A DNA stretch of 15,769 bases from Tissierellia bacterium (GCA_028700795.1 JAQVRY010000032.1:1-15769), one strand, 5' to 3'; positions 7,211-15,493 are shown, numbered from the stretch's first letter. Translations and numbers: made by a program. The notes: generated by a model not told the origin, from the sequence alone.

Positions 7211-8374
7211 TTATTGTACTCCGTATTTTTCCTGGAATATATAATCTGCACTTTCAACTCTTACAATTGCAGCTTCTTTTCCAACCGGGTTGTGATCTTC
7301 AGGACTTAATTTAATAGTTCCTGTTACACCCTCTACAGATACCTTTGTCAAAGATTCGGTAATTTTAACCGGGTCTGCAACTCCTGCATCCTCTATGGCT
7401 GCCTTTAATAAAAGGAATGCATCATGAGCCATATAACCATTTAATTCCATAGGAAGATTGTATTTTGCATTATATTTGTCTTGAAGCGGTTTTACCTCAG
7501 GGTCATTGAAATCCAAGTGATTTACAATATAGCTTCCTTCAATGGCATCAGCAGCCATGGTCATTAATTGCTCTGAAGGCCATCCGTCTCCACCTATTAA
7601 AACTGCGTCAATTCCTAATTCTCTTGCTTGATTTGCACTTAATGCAACTTCCTTATAATAGTAAGGCATCAGTATTATTTCAGGATCAGCATCTTTTATT
7701 CTGCTTAACTGAGGTTTAAACTCAACATCGCCTTCTTTAAAAGCTTCTTTTGCTACTATTGTTCCGCCCTTTTCAGTAAAGGTTTTCTCAAAGAATTCAG
7801 TAAATCCTTGTGAATAGTCACTTGCTACGTCATAAAGCACTGCTGCCTTTGTAAATCCCAATCTGTCAAATGCATAGCCTGCAGCTACCGCACCTTGGTA
7901 TGGGTCTATGAAACATACTCTAAAGTTGAATTCTTTTACTGAGCCATCATCATTAACGGTTACTTTTGGGTTTGTTCCAACTGTAGAAATGTCAGGAACC
8001 TTGTACTCTTCAAGAACAGAGGAAATAGCTATTGCCTGACCACTGGCATTAGGACCGATAATTGCAACAACTTTGTCCTGTGATGCAAGTCTCTTTGTTG
8101 CATTTACAGCCTCTGCAGCATCGCCCTTGGTATCATAGTAAATGCCTTCAACTTGTTTACCAAGTAAACCGCCATTTGCATTTACTTCTTCAATCAACAT
8201 TTTAACCGTATTACTCTCACAGGTTCCCCAAACTGCTTGGTCTCCTGTTAAAGACCCAATCCAGCCAATTTTGATTGTATCTGATTTTGCTGATGTTCCT
8301 GTGTCGCCACATGCAGTAATAACCATTGTTAAAACCAATATTACACTGATAAGTGTTAAAAATTTTTTACTCAT
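7211..8374 (-). CDS. livK: Branched-chain amino acid ABC transporter substrate-binding lipoprotein
   Basis: A 387-residue extracytoplasmic binding protein of the periplasmic-binding-protein type I, leucine/isoleucine/valine family. The signal peptide has a KK n-region, a hydrophobic core LTLISVILVLTMVI and a lipobox ending TAC, with the lipidated Cys at 22. The mature part opens with IKIGWIGSLTGDQAVWG and continues with ANGGLLGKQVEGIYYDTKGD and VVAIIGPNASGQAIAISSV, the segments that line the ligand cleft in this family. Its position first in a livKHMGF operon supports amino acid import. Leu/Ile/Val are the default ligands, but relatives bind other amino acids or amides, so specificity is not settled. 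A TAGGAGGG ribosome site precedes the ATG. The promoter and a candidate cre site lie just upstream. Confidence 0.94.
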   Translation of the reverse strand: MSKKFLTLISVILVLTMVITACGDTGTSAKSDTIKIGWIGSLTGDQAVWGTCESNTVKMLIEEVNANGGLLGKQVEGIYYDTKGDAAEAVNATKRLASQDKVVAIIGPNASGQAIAISSVLEEYKVPDISTVGTNPKVTVNDDGSVKEFNFRVCFIDPYQGAVAAGYAFDRLGFTKAAVLYDVASDYSQGFTEFFEKTFTEKGGTIVAKEAFKEGDVEFKPQLSRIKDADPEIILMPYYYKEVALSANQARELGIDAVLIGGDGWPSEQLMTMAADAIEGSYIVNHLDFNDPEVKPLQDKYNAKYNLPMELNGYMAHDAFLLLKAAIEDAGVADPVKITESLTKVSVEGVTGTIKLSPEDHNPVGKEAAIVRVESADYIFQEKYGVQ

Positions 8375-8406
8375 AGAACCCTCCTAAATATCATAATTAT
8401 TAGTTT

Positions 8407-8418
8407 ATTTGTACAAAT
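8407..8418. promoter_or_regulatory. Perfect 12-bp palindrome in the livK leader
   Basis: ATTTGTACAAAT is a perfect dyad located between the predicted livK start of transcription and its ribosome site. It could be an operator for an unknown dimeric regulator. Chance occurrence in AT-rich DNA is possible. Confidence 0.3.
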
Positions 8419-8425
8419 CTGTGTC

Positions 8426-8440
8426 ATGTAAACGTTATTG
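8426..8440. promoter_or_regulatory. Candidate cre (CcpA) site at the livK transcription start
   Basis: ATGTAAACGTTATTG fits the cre pattern WTGNAANCGNWNNCW except at its last two positions, keeping the central AANCG. It would cover about +2 to +16 of the livK transcript, a position typical for CcpA repression. No ccpA gene is in the window. Confidence 0.42.
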
Positions 8441-8448
8441 TCTATATT

Positions 8449-8477
8449 ATTATAAGCCTAATAAAAATAAATTACAA
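8449..8477 (-). promoter_or_regulatory. liv operon promoter
   Basis: Minus strand: -35 TTGTAA (8472-8477), a 17-base spacer, -10 TATAAT (8449-8454). Start is expected near 8442, leaving a leader of about 67 bases to livK. Confidence 0.72.
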
Positions 8478-8496
8478 GTTACATTATTGTTATATT

Positions 8497-8611
8497 ATAC
8501 CAAGAACCATCCAAATATTTCAATAAGCACAAATTTCTTAGACATTTTGGTGCCTCGAATTGAGGCCAGGTACCGTATTCTTGCCGTATTCTCGGCATCT
8601 TATCATGGTAT
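8497..8611. other. Structured intergenic element of unknown function
   Basis: The 341-base gap between livK and the activase gene holds two divergent promoters and this element between them. It is bounded by ATACCA (8497-8502) and TGGTAT (8606-8611), a 6-base inverted repeat. Inside are a hairpin GCCTC-GAATT-GAGGC (8552-8566), extendable by GGT/ACC across a 5-base bulge, a second hairpin TGCCG-6-CGGCA (8582-8597), and two copies of CCGTATTCT (8573-8581, 8584-8592) at 11-base spacing. It matches no riboswitch, T-box or tRNA that I recognise. Local GC is higher than the AT-rich flanks. Confidence 0.45.
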
Positions 8612-8629
8612 TTATTTAATTTATTTAAG

Positions 8630-8657
8630 TTGATTTTAAGCAATAAAATGATATAAT
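8630..8657 (+). promoter_or_regulatory. Promoter of the activase fusion gene
   Basis: -35 TTGATT (8630-8635), a 16-base spacer and a perfect -10 TATAAT (8652-8657) with an upstream TGA like an extended -10. Start is expected near 8664, about 50 bases before the chosen ATG. Confidence 0.65.
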
Positions 8658-8715
8658 ATTATTTATAATTATTGGCAATACAACAATGCAAATTGACTTA
8701 GCTTCGGAGGCCATT

Positions 8716-11700
8716 ATGGAATATTTTGTGGGACTTGATATCGGCTCAACTACAGTAAAAATAGCTGTATTGGATTATTACGGTAATATAGTACATAAAC
8801 AATACGAAAGGCACTACTCAGACATTACAAATACAGTGACAGAAGTAATAAATAATTCATCTGAACATCTTAAGGACAGCTTTATCAGAATAAATGTTAC
8901 AGGTTCAGGTTCTATTGACGTGTCTAAATATTTGGACATCCCCTTTGTACAAGAAGTTACTGCTTCAACAACGGCAATAGAAAAGTTTATACCCTCTACA
9001 GATGTAGTAATAGAATTAGGTGGAGAAGATGCAAAGATAACATATCTGTCAGGAAACTTGGAGCAGCGCATGAACGGCTCCTGTGCCGGAGGCACTGGTG
9101 CATTTATTGACCAAATGGCTGTATTGATGAAGACAGATGCTGCAGGTTTAAATGAATTATCTAAAAAGCATAAAACAATTTATCCGATTGCATCACGCTG
9201 CGGCGTATTTGCCAAATCAGATATCCAGCCCTTGTTAAATGATGGAGCAAGACAGGAAGATATTGCAGCATCTATTTTTCAAGCTGTTGTAAATCAAACC
9301 ATAAGCGGGCTTGCTCAAGGGAGACCTATACAAGGAAATGTAGTATTTTTGGGAGGACCTTTGTATTTCTTGTCCGAGCTTAGAGAAAGATTTAAAGAAA
9401 CGCTGAATCTTACCGAAAGTAATTCGGTGTGCCCTGAAGATGCCAACTACTATGTTGCAATTGGTGCAGCATTAATGTCCATTGAAAATGAAAAAATAGA
9501 TTTTAATGACTTCTATAAAAGTATTAAGATTAAAATTGAAAATTCAAGATTTCAATATCGAAAAATAGAGATGGCTCCGTTGTTTAAAAATGAAGATGAA
9601 TACAATGAATTCATTAAGCGTCACAGCAAACACGTTGCGAAAAGAAAAGATATTAAAGAATATTCGGGAACTGCATATTTAGGAATTGATGCCGGTTCAA
9701 CCACCACTAAGTTGGTGCTGATTACAGAAGATGGAGATATTCTTTATTCCTATTACGGAAGTAATGAAGGAAATCCTCTGAATTCTGCCGTTAAAGCAGT
9801 TAAGGGACTTTACTCGCAAGTACATTCAGGCATTACAATTGCCTATACGGCAGTTACAGGTTATGGAGAGCATTTAATAAAGACTGCCTTGAATGTGGAT
9901 GTGGGAGAAATTGAAACTATTGCTCACTATAAAGCTGCAGATTTCTTTTTGAAAGGCGTGGACTTTATTATTGACATAGGCGGCCAAGATATGAAAAGCA
10001 TGATTATTAAAAATGGAGTCATTGATTCCATAATGCTTAATGAAGCCTGCTCATCAGGCTGCGGTTCATTTATTGAAACATTTGCAAAATCTTTGGACAT
10101 GACTGTTCAGGAGTTTGCAGAGGAAGCAACATGGTCTAAACACCCTGTAGACCTTGGTACAAGATGCACTGTATTTATGAATTCAAAGGTTAAGCAAGCT
10201 CAAAGAGAAGGAGCAACCTTAGGCGACATTTCTGCAGGCATTTCTTTTTCGGTTATTAAGAATGCATTATTTAAAGTAATAAGACTTAATAACTTAGATT
10301 CATTAGGAAAAAAGGTTGTTGTTCAGGGAGGAACATTTTACAATAATTCTGTTCTTCGCGCATTTGAGCTAATAACCGGACGTGAAGTCGTAAGACCTGA
10401 TATTGCAGGTATTATGGGAGCCTTTGGTGCTGCAGTAGTTGCAAAAAACAAATATAGTGATAAAAAGAAAAGTATTTTTGTCAAAGCTTCCGACCTTGAT
10501 AAATTTTCATTTGATACATCCATGGAACGCTGCGGGATTTGCCCAAACAACTGCTTATTAACTGTTAACAAGTTTAATGATGACAGATATTATGTATCCG
10601 GCAACCGCTGTGAAAGAGGAGCAGAAAAATATATTTCGGTTGTTAAAAAGGAATCATTGCCAAACCTATACAAATATAAATTTAAACGTGTTTTTGACTA
10701 TAAATCACTTCCCATGAGTGAAGCAAAGAGGGGAATTATAGGTATTCCCAGAGTTCTGAATATGTATGAGGATTTTCCTTTTTGGTTTACATTTTTTAAC
10801 GAGCTTGGGTATAGAGTTGTGCTTTCAGGAATATCAAGTAAGAAGGTTTATGAACTTGGAATGGGAACAATACCATCCGAGTCAGTTTGTTATCCCGGTA
10901 AAATTGCTCATGGACACATAGCCGACCTAATTAATAAGAAGGTTAAAAAGATCTTCTATCCTTGTATTTTTTATAACATTAAAGAAGATGAAAATGCCGG
11001 AAATCACTATAATTGTCCTATTGTAGTATCTTATCCGGAATCAATCGAAGCAAACATTGATATGAAGGAGCTTGTATTTTATAAACCATTCTTGAATCTC
11101 AATGATAAAGAAAGACTGATAGAAAAGCTTTACAGAGAAATAGGAGAAGCTGAAGGGTTGACTCTGTTTGAAATTCGGTCAGCTGCAGAAAAAGCATATG
11201 AAGAATTATTCTCTTACAAGCAGGATGTAAGAAATGAAGGAGAAAGGGCACTAAAATATCTAAGGGAAAATAATAAAAAAGGTATAGTTCTTGCAGGAAG
11301 ACCCTACCACATAGACCCGGAAATCAACCACGGTATACCTGAAATGATTGAGGGATATGGCTTAGTTTTACTTTCAGAGGATTCCATAAGCAGTAAGTAT
11401 CCTATCGAAAGACCTCTTCGAGTTATTGACCAGTGGTCATATCATACCAGGCTTTACAAAGCAGCCAGCTATGTTTCAAATAGTGATGAGTTAGAATTAA
11501 TCCAGCTCAACTCTTTCGGATGCGGTCTGGATGCGGTAACAACCGACCAGGTAAGTGAAATATTAGAAAAAAACAATAAAATATATACGGTAATTAAAAT
11601 AGATGAAATTACTAACCTTGGCGCAGTAAGAATCCGTTTGCGTTCATTGTTAGCTTCCATGGAGGAAAGGGAACGAAATGGAGTTGTTCATAATCCCTCT

Positions 11701-13023
11701 GCTTCAAAGTATAAAAAGGTTGTTTTTACAAAAGAGATGAAGAAAAACCATACAATATTAGTACCTCAAATGTCTCCTATACATTTTCAATTTATAAGTA
11801 CAGCTGCTAAAATGTCCGGTTATAATGCTGTTGTTTTGCCTGCAGTTGACAAAAATGCGGTGAATGAAGGACTTAAGGTTGTAAATAACGATGCATGCTA
11901 CCCTTCAATTTTAGTAATAGGACAGCTTATTAATGCATTGAAATCAGGTAAATATGATTTAAACAATACTTCACTTATGATTTCTCAGACAGGTGGTGGA
12001 TGCCGTGCTACAAATTATATAGGCTTTATAAGAAAAGCACTTAAAGATGCAGGTTACGGTAATATTCCGGTAATATCCTTTAATGTGGTAGGCCTTGATA
12101 AACAGCCCGGATTTAAACTGACTCTTCCCTTTTTTAACAGACTTGCGATGGCCATTGTAATCGGAGATACCTTGATGCGTACTACTTATCGAACAAGACC
12201 TTATGAAAAAATAAAGGGCTCAATAAACAGCTTGTATGAAAAATGGGTTGAAAAAGCGAACAGTATAATCGAAAAAGCCAATATTAAGGAATATATAAAA
12301 CTGATTCAAAATATCGTGAATGATTTTGATAATGTTGAATTAGATGAAAGTATTAAAAAGCCAAAGGTTGGAATTGTAGGCGAAATTCTTGTAAAATTCC
12401 ATCCAAACGCAAACAATGATGTGTCTTCACTTTTAGAAGAGGAAGGTGCCGAAGTTGTTGTCCCCGACCTTCTGGATTTTTTCTCCTACACTGCTTACAA
12501 CGGAGTTATAAAATATGATGAACTGTTATTTGGCAGCAAGGTATCAAAAGCAATTAGCAATATTGCCATGAAGATTTTAGAGCTTTATAAAAAACCAAGC
12601 CTTGATGCATTCAGCAATTCAAAGAGGTTTTTAACCCCTGTAAATATAAAAGAATTAGCAAATAAGGCTAAAGATTTCTTGTCCTTGGCAAATCAATCCG
12701 GTGAAGGTTGGTTTTTAACAGGAGAAATGATTGAACTAATAGAAAGCGGAATAAATAACATTTTGTGTCTTCAACCCTTTGCCTGTCTGCCAAACCATAT
12801 TACAGGCAAGGGAATGATTAAAAAGCTTAAGGAAGCCTATCCTTGGTCCAACATAGTACCCATTGATTACGATGCAGGAATGAGCGAAGTAAATCAAATA
12901 AACAGAATCAAGCTGATGCTTACAAATGCTGTAAGAAACATGAAAACAGAAGAGGATACAATTGTAAATGATATGGAAGAAACAATATTTGACTTTACAA
13001 ATATGAAAGAAGTAGAAATATAA
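8716..13023 (+). CDS. Tandem-activase/2-hydroxyacyl-CoA dehydratase-like fusion protein
   Basis: A 1435-residue protein of the large acyl-CoA dehydratase activase-related family. Module 1 (about 1-265) and module 2 (about 320-580) are BcrA/BadF/HgdC-type ASKHA ATPases with phosphate loops GLDIGSTTVK and GIDAGSTTTK, GGED/GGQD motifs, and Cys pairs C123/C162 and C445/C484. A Cys-rich linker follows (C606, C609, C613, C632). A DUF2229-like part (about 670-900) has SESVCYPGK (C725), C750 and C767. The C-terminal part resembles the dehydratase D component, with SFGCGLDA (C936), NNDACYPS (C1061), GGGCRATNY (C1096) and CLQPFACLPNH (C1351, C1357). The activase half likely uses ATP to push low-potential electrons into an Fe-S cluster in the other half. 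The substrate is unknown. The ATG at 8716 is chosen because a GGAGG site precedes it and the ATPase motif then starts at residue 5. The ATG 30 bases upstream has no ribosome site. The gene is transcribed alone, divergent from liv. Confidence 0.9.
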   Translation: MEYFVGLDIGSTTVKIAVLDYYGNIVHKQYERHYSDITNTVTEVINNSSEHLKDSFIRINVTGSGSIDVSKYLDIPFVQEVTASTTAIEKFIPSTDVVIELGGEDAKITYLSGNLEQRMNGSCAGGTGAFIDQMAVLMKTDAAGLNELSKKHKTIYPIASRCGVFAKSDIQPLLNDGARQEDIAASIFQAVVNQTISGLAQGRPIQGNVVFLGGPLYFLSELRERFKETLNLTESNSVCPEDANYYVAIGAALMSIENEKIDFNDFYKSIKIKIENSRFQYRKIEMAPLFKNEDEYNEFIKRHSKHVAKRKDIKEYSGTAYLGIDAGSTTTKLVLITEDGDILYSYYGSNEGNPLNSAVKAVKGLYSQVHSGITIAYTAVTGYGEHLIKTALNVDVGEIETIAHYKAADFFLKGVDFIIDIGGQDMKSMIIKNGVIDSIMLNEACSSGCGSFIETFAKSLDMTVQEFAEEATWSKHPVDLGTRCTVFMNSKVKQAQREGATLGDISAGISFSVIKNALFKVIRLNNLDSLGKKVVVQGGTFYNNSVLRAFELITGREVVRPDIAGIMGAFGAAVVAKNKYSDKKKSIFVKASDLDKFSFDTSMERCGICPNNCLLTVNKFNDDRYYVSGNRCERGAEKYISVVKKESLPNLYKYKFKRVFDYKSLPMSEAKRGIIGIPRVLNMYEDFPFWFTFFNELGYRVVLSGISSKKVYELGMGTIPSESVCYPGKIAHGHIADLINKKVKKIFYPCIFYNIKEDENAGNHYNCPIVVSYPESIEANIDMKELVFYKPFLNLNDKERLIEKLYREIGEAEGLTLFEIRSAAEKAYEELFSYKQDVRNEGERALKYLRENNKKGIVLAGRPYHIDPEINHGIPEMIEGYGLVLLSEDSISSKYPIERPLRVIDQWSYHTRLYKAASYVSNSDELELIQLNSFGCGLDAVTTDQVSEILEKNNKIYTVIKIDEITNLGAVRIRLRSLLASMEERERNGVVHNPSASKYKKVVFTKEMKKNHTILVPQMSPIHFQFISTAAKMSGYNAVVLPAVDKNAVNEGLKVVNNDACYPSILVIGQLINALKSGKYDLNNTSLMISQTGGGCRATNYIGFIRKALKDAGYGNIPVISFNVVGLDKQPGFKLTLPFFNRLAMAIVIGDTLMRTTYRTRPYEKIKGSINSLYEKWVEKANSIIEKANIKEYIKLIQNIVNDFDNVELDESIKKPKVGIVGEILVKFHPNANNDVSSLLEEEGAEVVVPDLLDFFSYTAYNGVIKYDELLFGSKVSKAISNIAMKILELYKKPSLDAFSNSKRFLTPVNIKELANKAKDFLSLANQSGEGWFLTGEMIELIESGINNILCLQPFACLPNHITGKGMIKKLKEAYPWSNIVPIDYDAGMSEVNQINRIKLMLTNAVRNMKTEEDTIVNDMEETIFDFTNMKEVEI

Positions 13024-13045
13024 AGCACCTTGTACAAGGTGCTTT
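13022..13045. terminator. Bidirectional terminator between convergent genes
   Basis: A perfect 24-base palindrome (arms AAAGCACCTTGT and ACAAGGTGCTTT) begins inside the stop codon of the activase gene and ends six bases from the arcB stop. It can fold equally on both strands. The T-run after the stem is short (three), so it may stop transcription only partly. Confidence 0.75.
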
Positions 13046-13051
13046 ATCATA

Positions 13052-14047
13052 TTATGCTATTGTAGCAACTATAACCGCTTTAATTGTATGAAGTCTGTTT
13101 TCTGCTTCGTCGAAAACAACAGAATGTCTGCTTCTGAAAACTTCGTCTGTAACTTCCCTGATATCATAACCTAATTCCATTTGTTCTTTTGCCAATTTGG
13201 TTTCAAAATCATGGAATGCAGGAAGACAGTGCATAAATATTACATCATCGTTTCCTGTTGCTTTTAAAAGATCCATGGTTACTTTGTAAGGCGTAAGAAT
13301 TTTTACTCTTTCAGGAATTTGTGCTTCTTCTCCCATAGAGGCCCAAATATCAGTATAAATTACGTCTGCTCCTTTAACGCTGTCAACATTATCTGATATT
13401 TCTATTGTTGCGCCTGTATAGTCAGCAACTTCATAAACTTTTTTCATTATTTCTTGATCTATTTGGTCTGCAAGAACCTTAGGACCAAATGCCACAAAAT
13501 GCATTCCCATCTTTGCACAGCCATACATCCATGCATATGACATATTGTTTCTTATATCCCCGGCAAATACTACTTTAACCTTATTTAAAGGTTTTGCTAC
13601 ATGTTCTTCAATTGTAAGCATATCTGCCAATATTTGAGTTGGGTGATCTACGTCAGTTAATCCGTTCCATACCGGAACTCCTGCATGTTTAGCCAAGTCT
13701 TCTACAACTTTTTGCTCATAACCTCTGTATTCAATACCATCAAAAAATCTGCCCAGCACATTTGCTGTATCTTCCAATGATTCCTTTTTACCCATCTGAG
13801 AGCTTCCGGAATCTAAGAAAGTTACGTGTGCACCTTCATCTAATGCGGCAACTTCAAATGCACATCTGGTTCTTGTTGATGTTTTTTCAAACAGTAAAAC
13901 AATATTTTTCCCTTTTAATAAATACTCGGTAGAACCTATTCTCTTTTTTTGTTTTAAATTAGCTGATAAATCAAGTAAGTATCTTATCTCTTTCGGTGTG
14001 AAGTCCATTAATGTTAAAAAACTTCTTCCCTTTAAATTTACTGCCAT
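13052..14047 (-). CDS. arcB: Ornithine carbamoyltransferase, probably catabolic
   Basis: A 331-residue cytosolic enzyme interconverting ornithine plus carbamoyl phosphate and citrulline plus phosphate. The carbamoyl phosphate motif STRTR is at 57-61, DHPTQ at 134-138, the ornithine-binding loop with SMG at 237-239 and the catalytic HCLP at 273-276, so all key residues are present. Placement directly after arcA argues for the catabolic (ArcB) role in the arginine deiminase pathway, where carbamoyl phosphate is passed to carbamate kinase. Sequence alone cannot exclude the biosynthetic ArgF role. A GGAGG site precedes the ATG. The 80-base gap from arcA contains no terminator. A weak promoter-like pair (TTGCAT, 17 bases, TATATT) could give extra transcription. 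The 3' end meets the palindromic terminator. Confidence 0.93.
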   Translation of the reverse strand: MAVNLKGRSFLTLMDFTPKEIRYLLDLSANLKQKKRIGSTEYLLKGKNIVLLFEKTSTRTRCAFEVAALDEGAHVTFLDSGSSQMGKKESLEDTANVLGRFFDGIEYRGYEQKVVEDLAKHAGVPVWNGLTDVDHPTQILADMLTIEEHVAKPLNKVKVVFAGDIRNNMSYAWMYGCAKMGMHFVAFGPKVLADQIDQEIMKKVYEVADYTGATIEISDNVDSVKGADVIYTDIWASMGEEAQIPERVKILTPYKVTMDLLKATGNDDVIFMHCLPAFHDFETKLAKEQMELGYDIREVTDEVFRSRHSVVFDEAENRLHTIKAVIVATIA

Positions 14048-14127
14048 TTTTATCCTCCATTTCTATAGCTTAATCCATTCATATGTTTAATATATCAAAG
14101 TTTTTTTTAAAATGCAATTCTTAATAT

Positions 14128-15345
14128 TTAGATGTCTTCCCTGATTAATGGCATGCTCATACATCTTGGACCGCCTCTGCCCCTTGATAACTCTGAACTT
14201 GGCATTATATGAACCTTTATGCCTTCTTCCTGAAGCATTTCATTAGTCACATAATTCCTTGAATAAACAATTACTTCACCCGGTGAAATACATAATGTAT
14301 TGGAGCCGTCGTTCCATTGCTCTCTGGAAGCATCAATAACACTGTCGCCGCCGCATTTAATAAGTTTAATCTTATCAATATTTAATTCTTTTTCCAACAC
14401 CTGTTCAAGAGTGCCTCTTTCTTCAGTAATTTCCATTTTTCCATTTATCTTTTTAAGAACATAGACAACTATATCAGATTTAATATTAGGATGTATTGTA
14501 AATTTATCATAATCTACCATAGTAAATACTGTATCTAAATGCATAAAAGCTCTAGTTTTTGGTATGTCTATGGCTAACACCTTTTTAAATGAATTCTCTT
14601 CTGTTAATATTATATTTGCAAATTTTTCAATCGCATTTGGATTAGTTCTTTGTGAAATACCTACTGCTATAGTTTCCTTATTCAGCACTAGAATATCTCC
14701 GCCTTCAAGAGAATAGTCCTCAGTTCTATCATAAAATAATTGTGTTCCCTTATATATTGGATTGTAGTTAAATATATACTTTCCAAATAGAGTTTCTCTA
14801 TTTCTTGTTCTAGTCAACATTTTGTGAATAGATACTCCGCTGCCTAATGCAGCAAACGGATCTCTTGTAAAATATAAATTTGGCATAGGGTCAATTATAA
14901 ATGGATATTGATTACTTAATAAGTCAACTAAACCGGGACCCTTATAATCCTTTATTTCAGACTTTCGTATTCCTTCCATCATTTTGAGGACCATATCCAT
15001 TTTATCAGAAAAGGACAGAAAGAATTCTTTCAAAATACCTGTCTCCCTATCTTCTTTTATGCCTGCCTCTTCAATATACTCATCAATAAATCTTGATTTG
15101 ACTTCATCGTTGATAAGAGATTCTACAACCAAGTTTTCCAAATATACAACTTCTACTCCATTTTCTCTGAAAATGTTTGCAAAAGCATCATGCTCCTGCT
15201 GTGCAATTTTCAAATATGGAATATCGTCAAAAAGCAATCTGTCAAGATATTCCGGCATTAAATTTTCTAATTCTTTCCCCGGCCTGTGCAATAAAACCTT
15301 TTTTAATTTTCCAATTTCGGAATATACATTTATCGACTTATTCAC
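14128..15345 (-). CDS. arcA: Arginine deiminase
   Basis: A cytosolic hydrolase converting arginine to citrulline and ammonia, the first step of the arginine deiminase pathway. In the 405-residue reading, FTRDP lies at 159-163, EGGD at 214-217, HLD at 269-271 and the catalytic Cys at 395 in GGPRCMSMP, so the active site is complete. The N-terminus NKSINVYSEIGKLKKVLLHRPGKE matches the family. The start is placed at the GTG at 15343-15345, because AGGTGGTGAT four bases upstream matches the ribosome site consensus in 9 of 10 positions and the protein then begins where relatives begin. A reading from the GTG at 15357 would use that ribosome site as coding sequence. It lies downstream of the rRNA operon terminator with its own promoter, and arcB follows. 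Confidence 0.95.
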   Translation of the reverse strand: MNKSINVYSEIGKLKKVLLHRPGKELENLMPEYLDRLLFDDIPYLKIAQQEHDAFANIFRENGVEVVYLENLVVESLINDEVKSRFIDEYIEEAGIKEDRETGILKEFFLSFSDKMDMVLKMMEGIRKSEIKDYKGPGLVDLLSNQYPFIIDPMPNLYFTRDPFAALGSGVSIHKMLTRTRNRETLFGKYIFNYNPIYKGTQLFYDRTEDYSLEGGDILVLNKETIAVGISQRTNPNAIEKFANIILTEENSFKKVLAIDIPKTRAFMHLDTVFTMVDYDKFTIHPNIKSDIVVYVLKKINGKMEITEERGTLEQVLEKELNIDKIKLIKCGGDSVIDASREQWNDGSNTLCISPGEVIVYSRNYVTNEMLQEEGIKVHIMPSSELSRGRGGPRCMSMPLIREDI

Positions 15346-15365
15346 ATTTATCACCACCTATATAT

Positions 15366-15394
15366 ATACTAATAATCTTTCCATTGTTTGTCAA
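15366..15394 (-). promoter_or_regulatory. arcA promoter
   Basis: Minus strand: a perfect -35 TTGACA (15389-15394), a 17-base spacer, -10 TAGTAT (15366-15371). Start is expected near 15359, only about 14 bases before the GTG start, so the leader would hold little beyond the ribosome site. Confidence 0.65.
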
Positions 15395-15402
15395 GCTTAT
15401 TT

Positions 15403-15423
15403 ATCATATTTATAAAGTATGAT
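15403..15423. promoter_or_regulatory. Possible operator upstream of arcA
   Basis: ATCATA and TATGAT form a 6-base inverted repeat with a 9-base spacer, 9 bases upstream of the -35. The AT-rich dyad is in a place where an ArgR-type activator of arginine catabolism could bind. This is a weak match and only an inference. Confidence 0.25.
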
Positions 15424-15493
15424 TATATTTATGCACTTTCAATTAAGGTCGATCAAGCAAAGCATCAGGGGTGTTCCCTAATTTATCGCAAAT

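Noticed and set aside
8549..8611. Possible tRNA on the minus strand, because the block contains paired arms and reads GAGGCACCA
   Set aside because: The loops are 5 and 6 bases instead of 7, there is no D-arm consensus, no TTCRANYC T-loop, and no acceptor stem partner.
8409..8633. Plus-strand open frame of 74 codons in the liv/activase gap
   Set aside because: No ribosome site, low-complexity Tyr/Lys-rich translation, and it runs across the liv promoter, the cre candidate and the hairpins. Better explained as non-coding.
8686..8715. Earlier ATG giving ten more residues on the activase fusion
   Set aside because: No ribosome site before it, whereas GGAGG stands correctly before the ATG at 8716, which starts right at the ATPase motif.
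14984..15415. Plus-strand frames opposite the arcA 5' end
   Set aside because: Antisense to the conserved arcA N-terminus and its promoter; Ser/Phe-rich translations typical of shadow frames.
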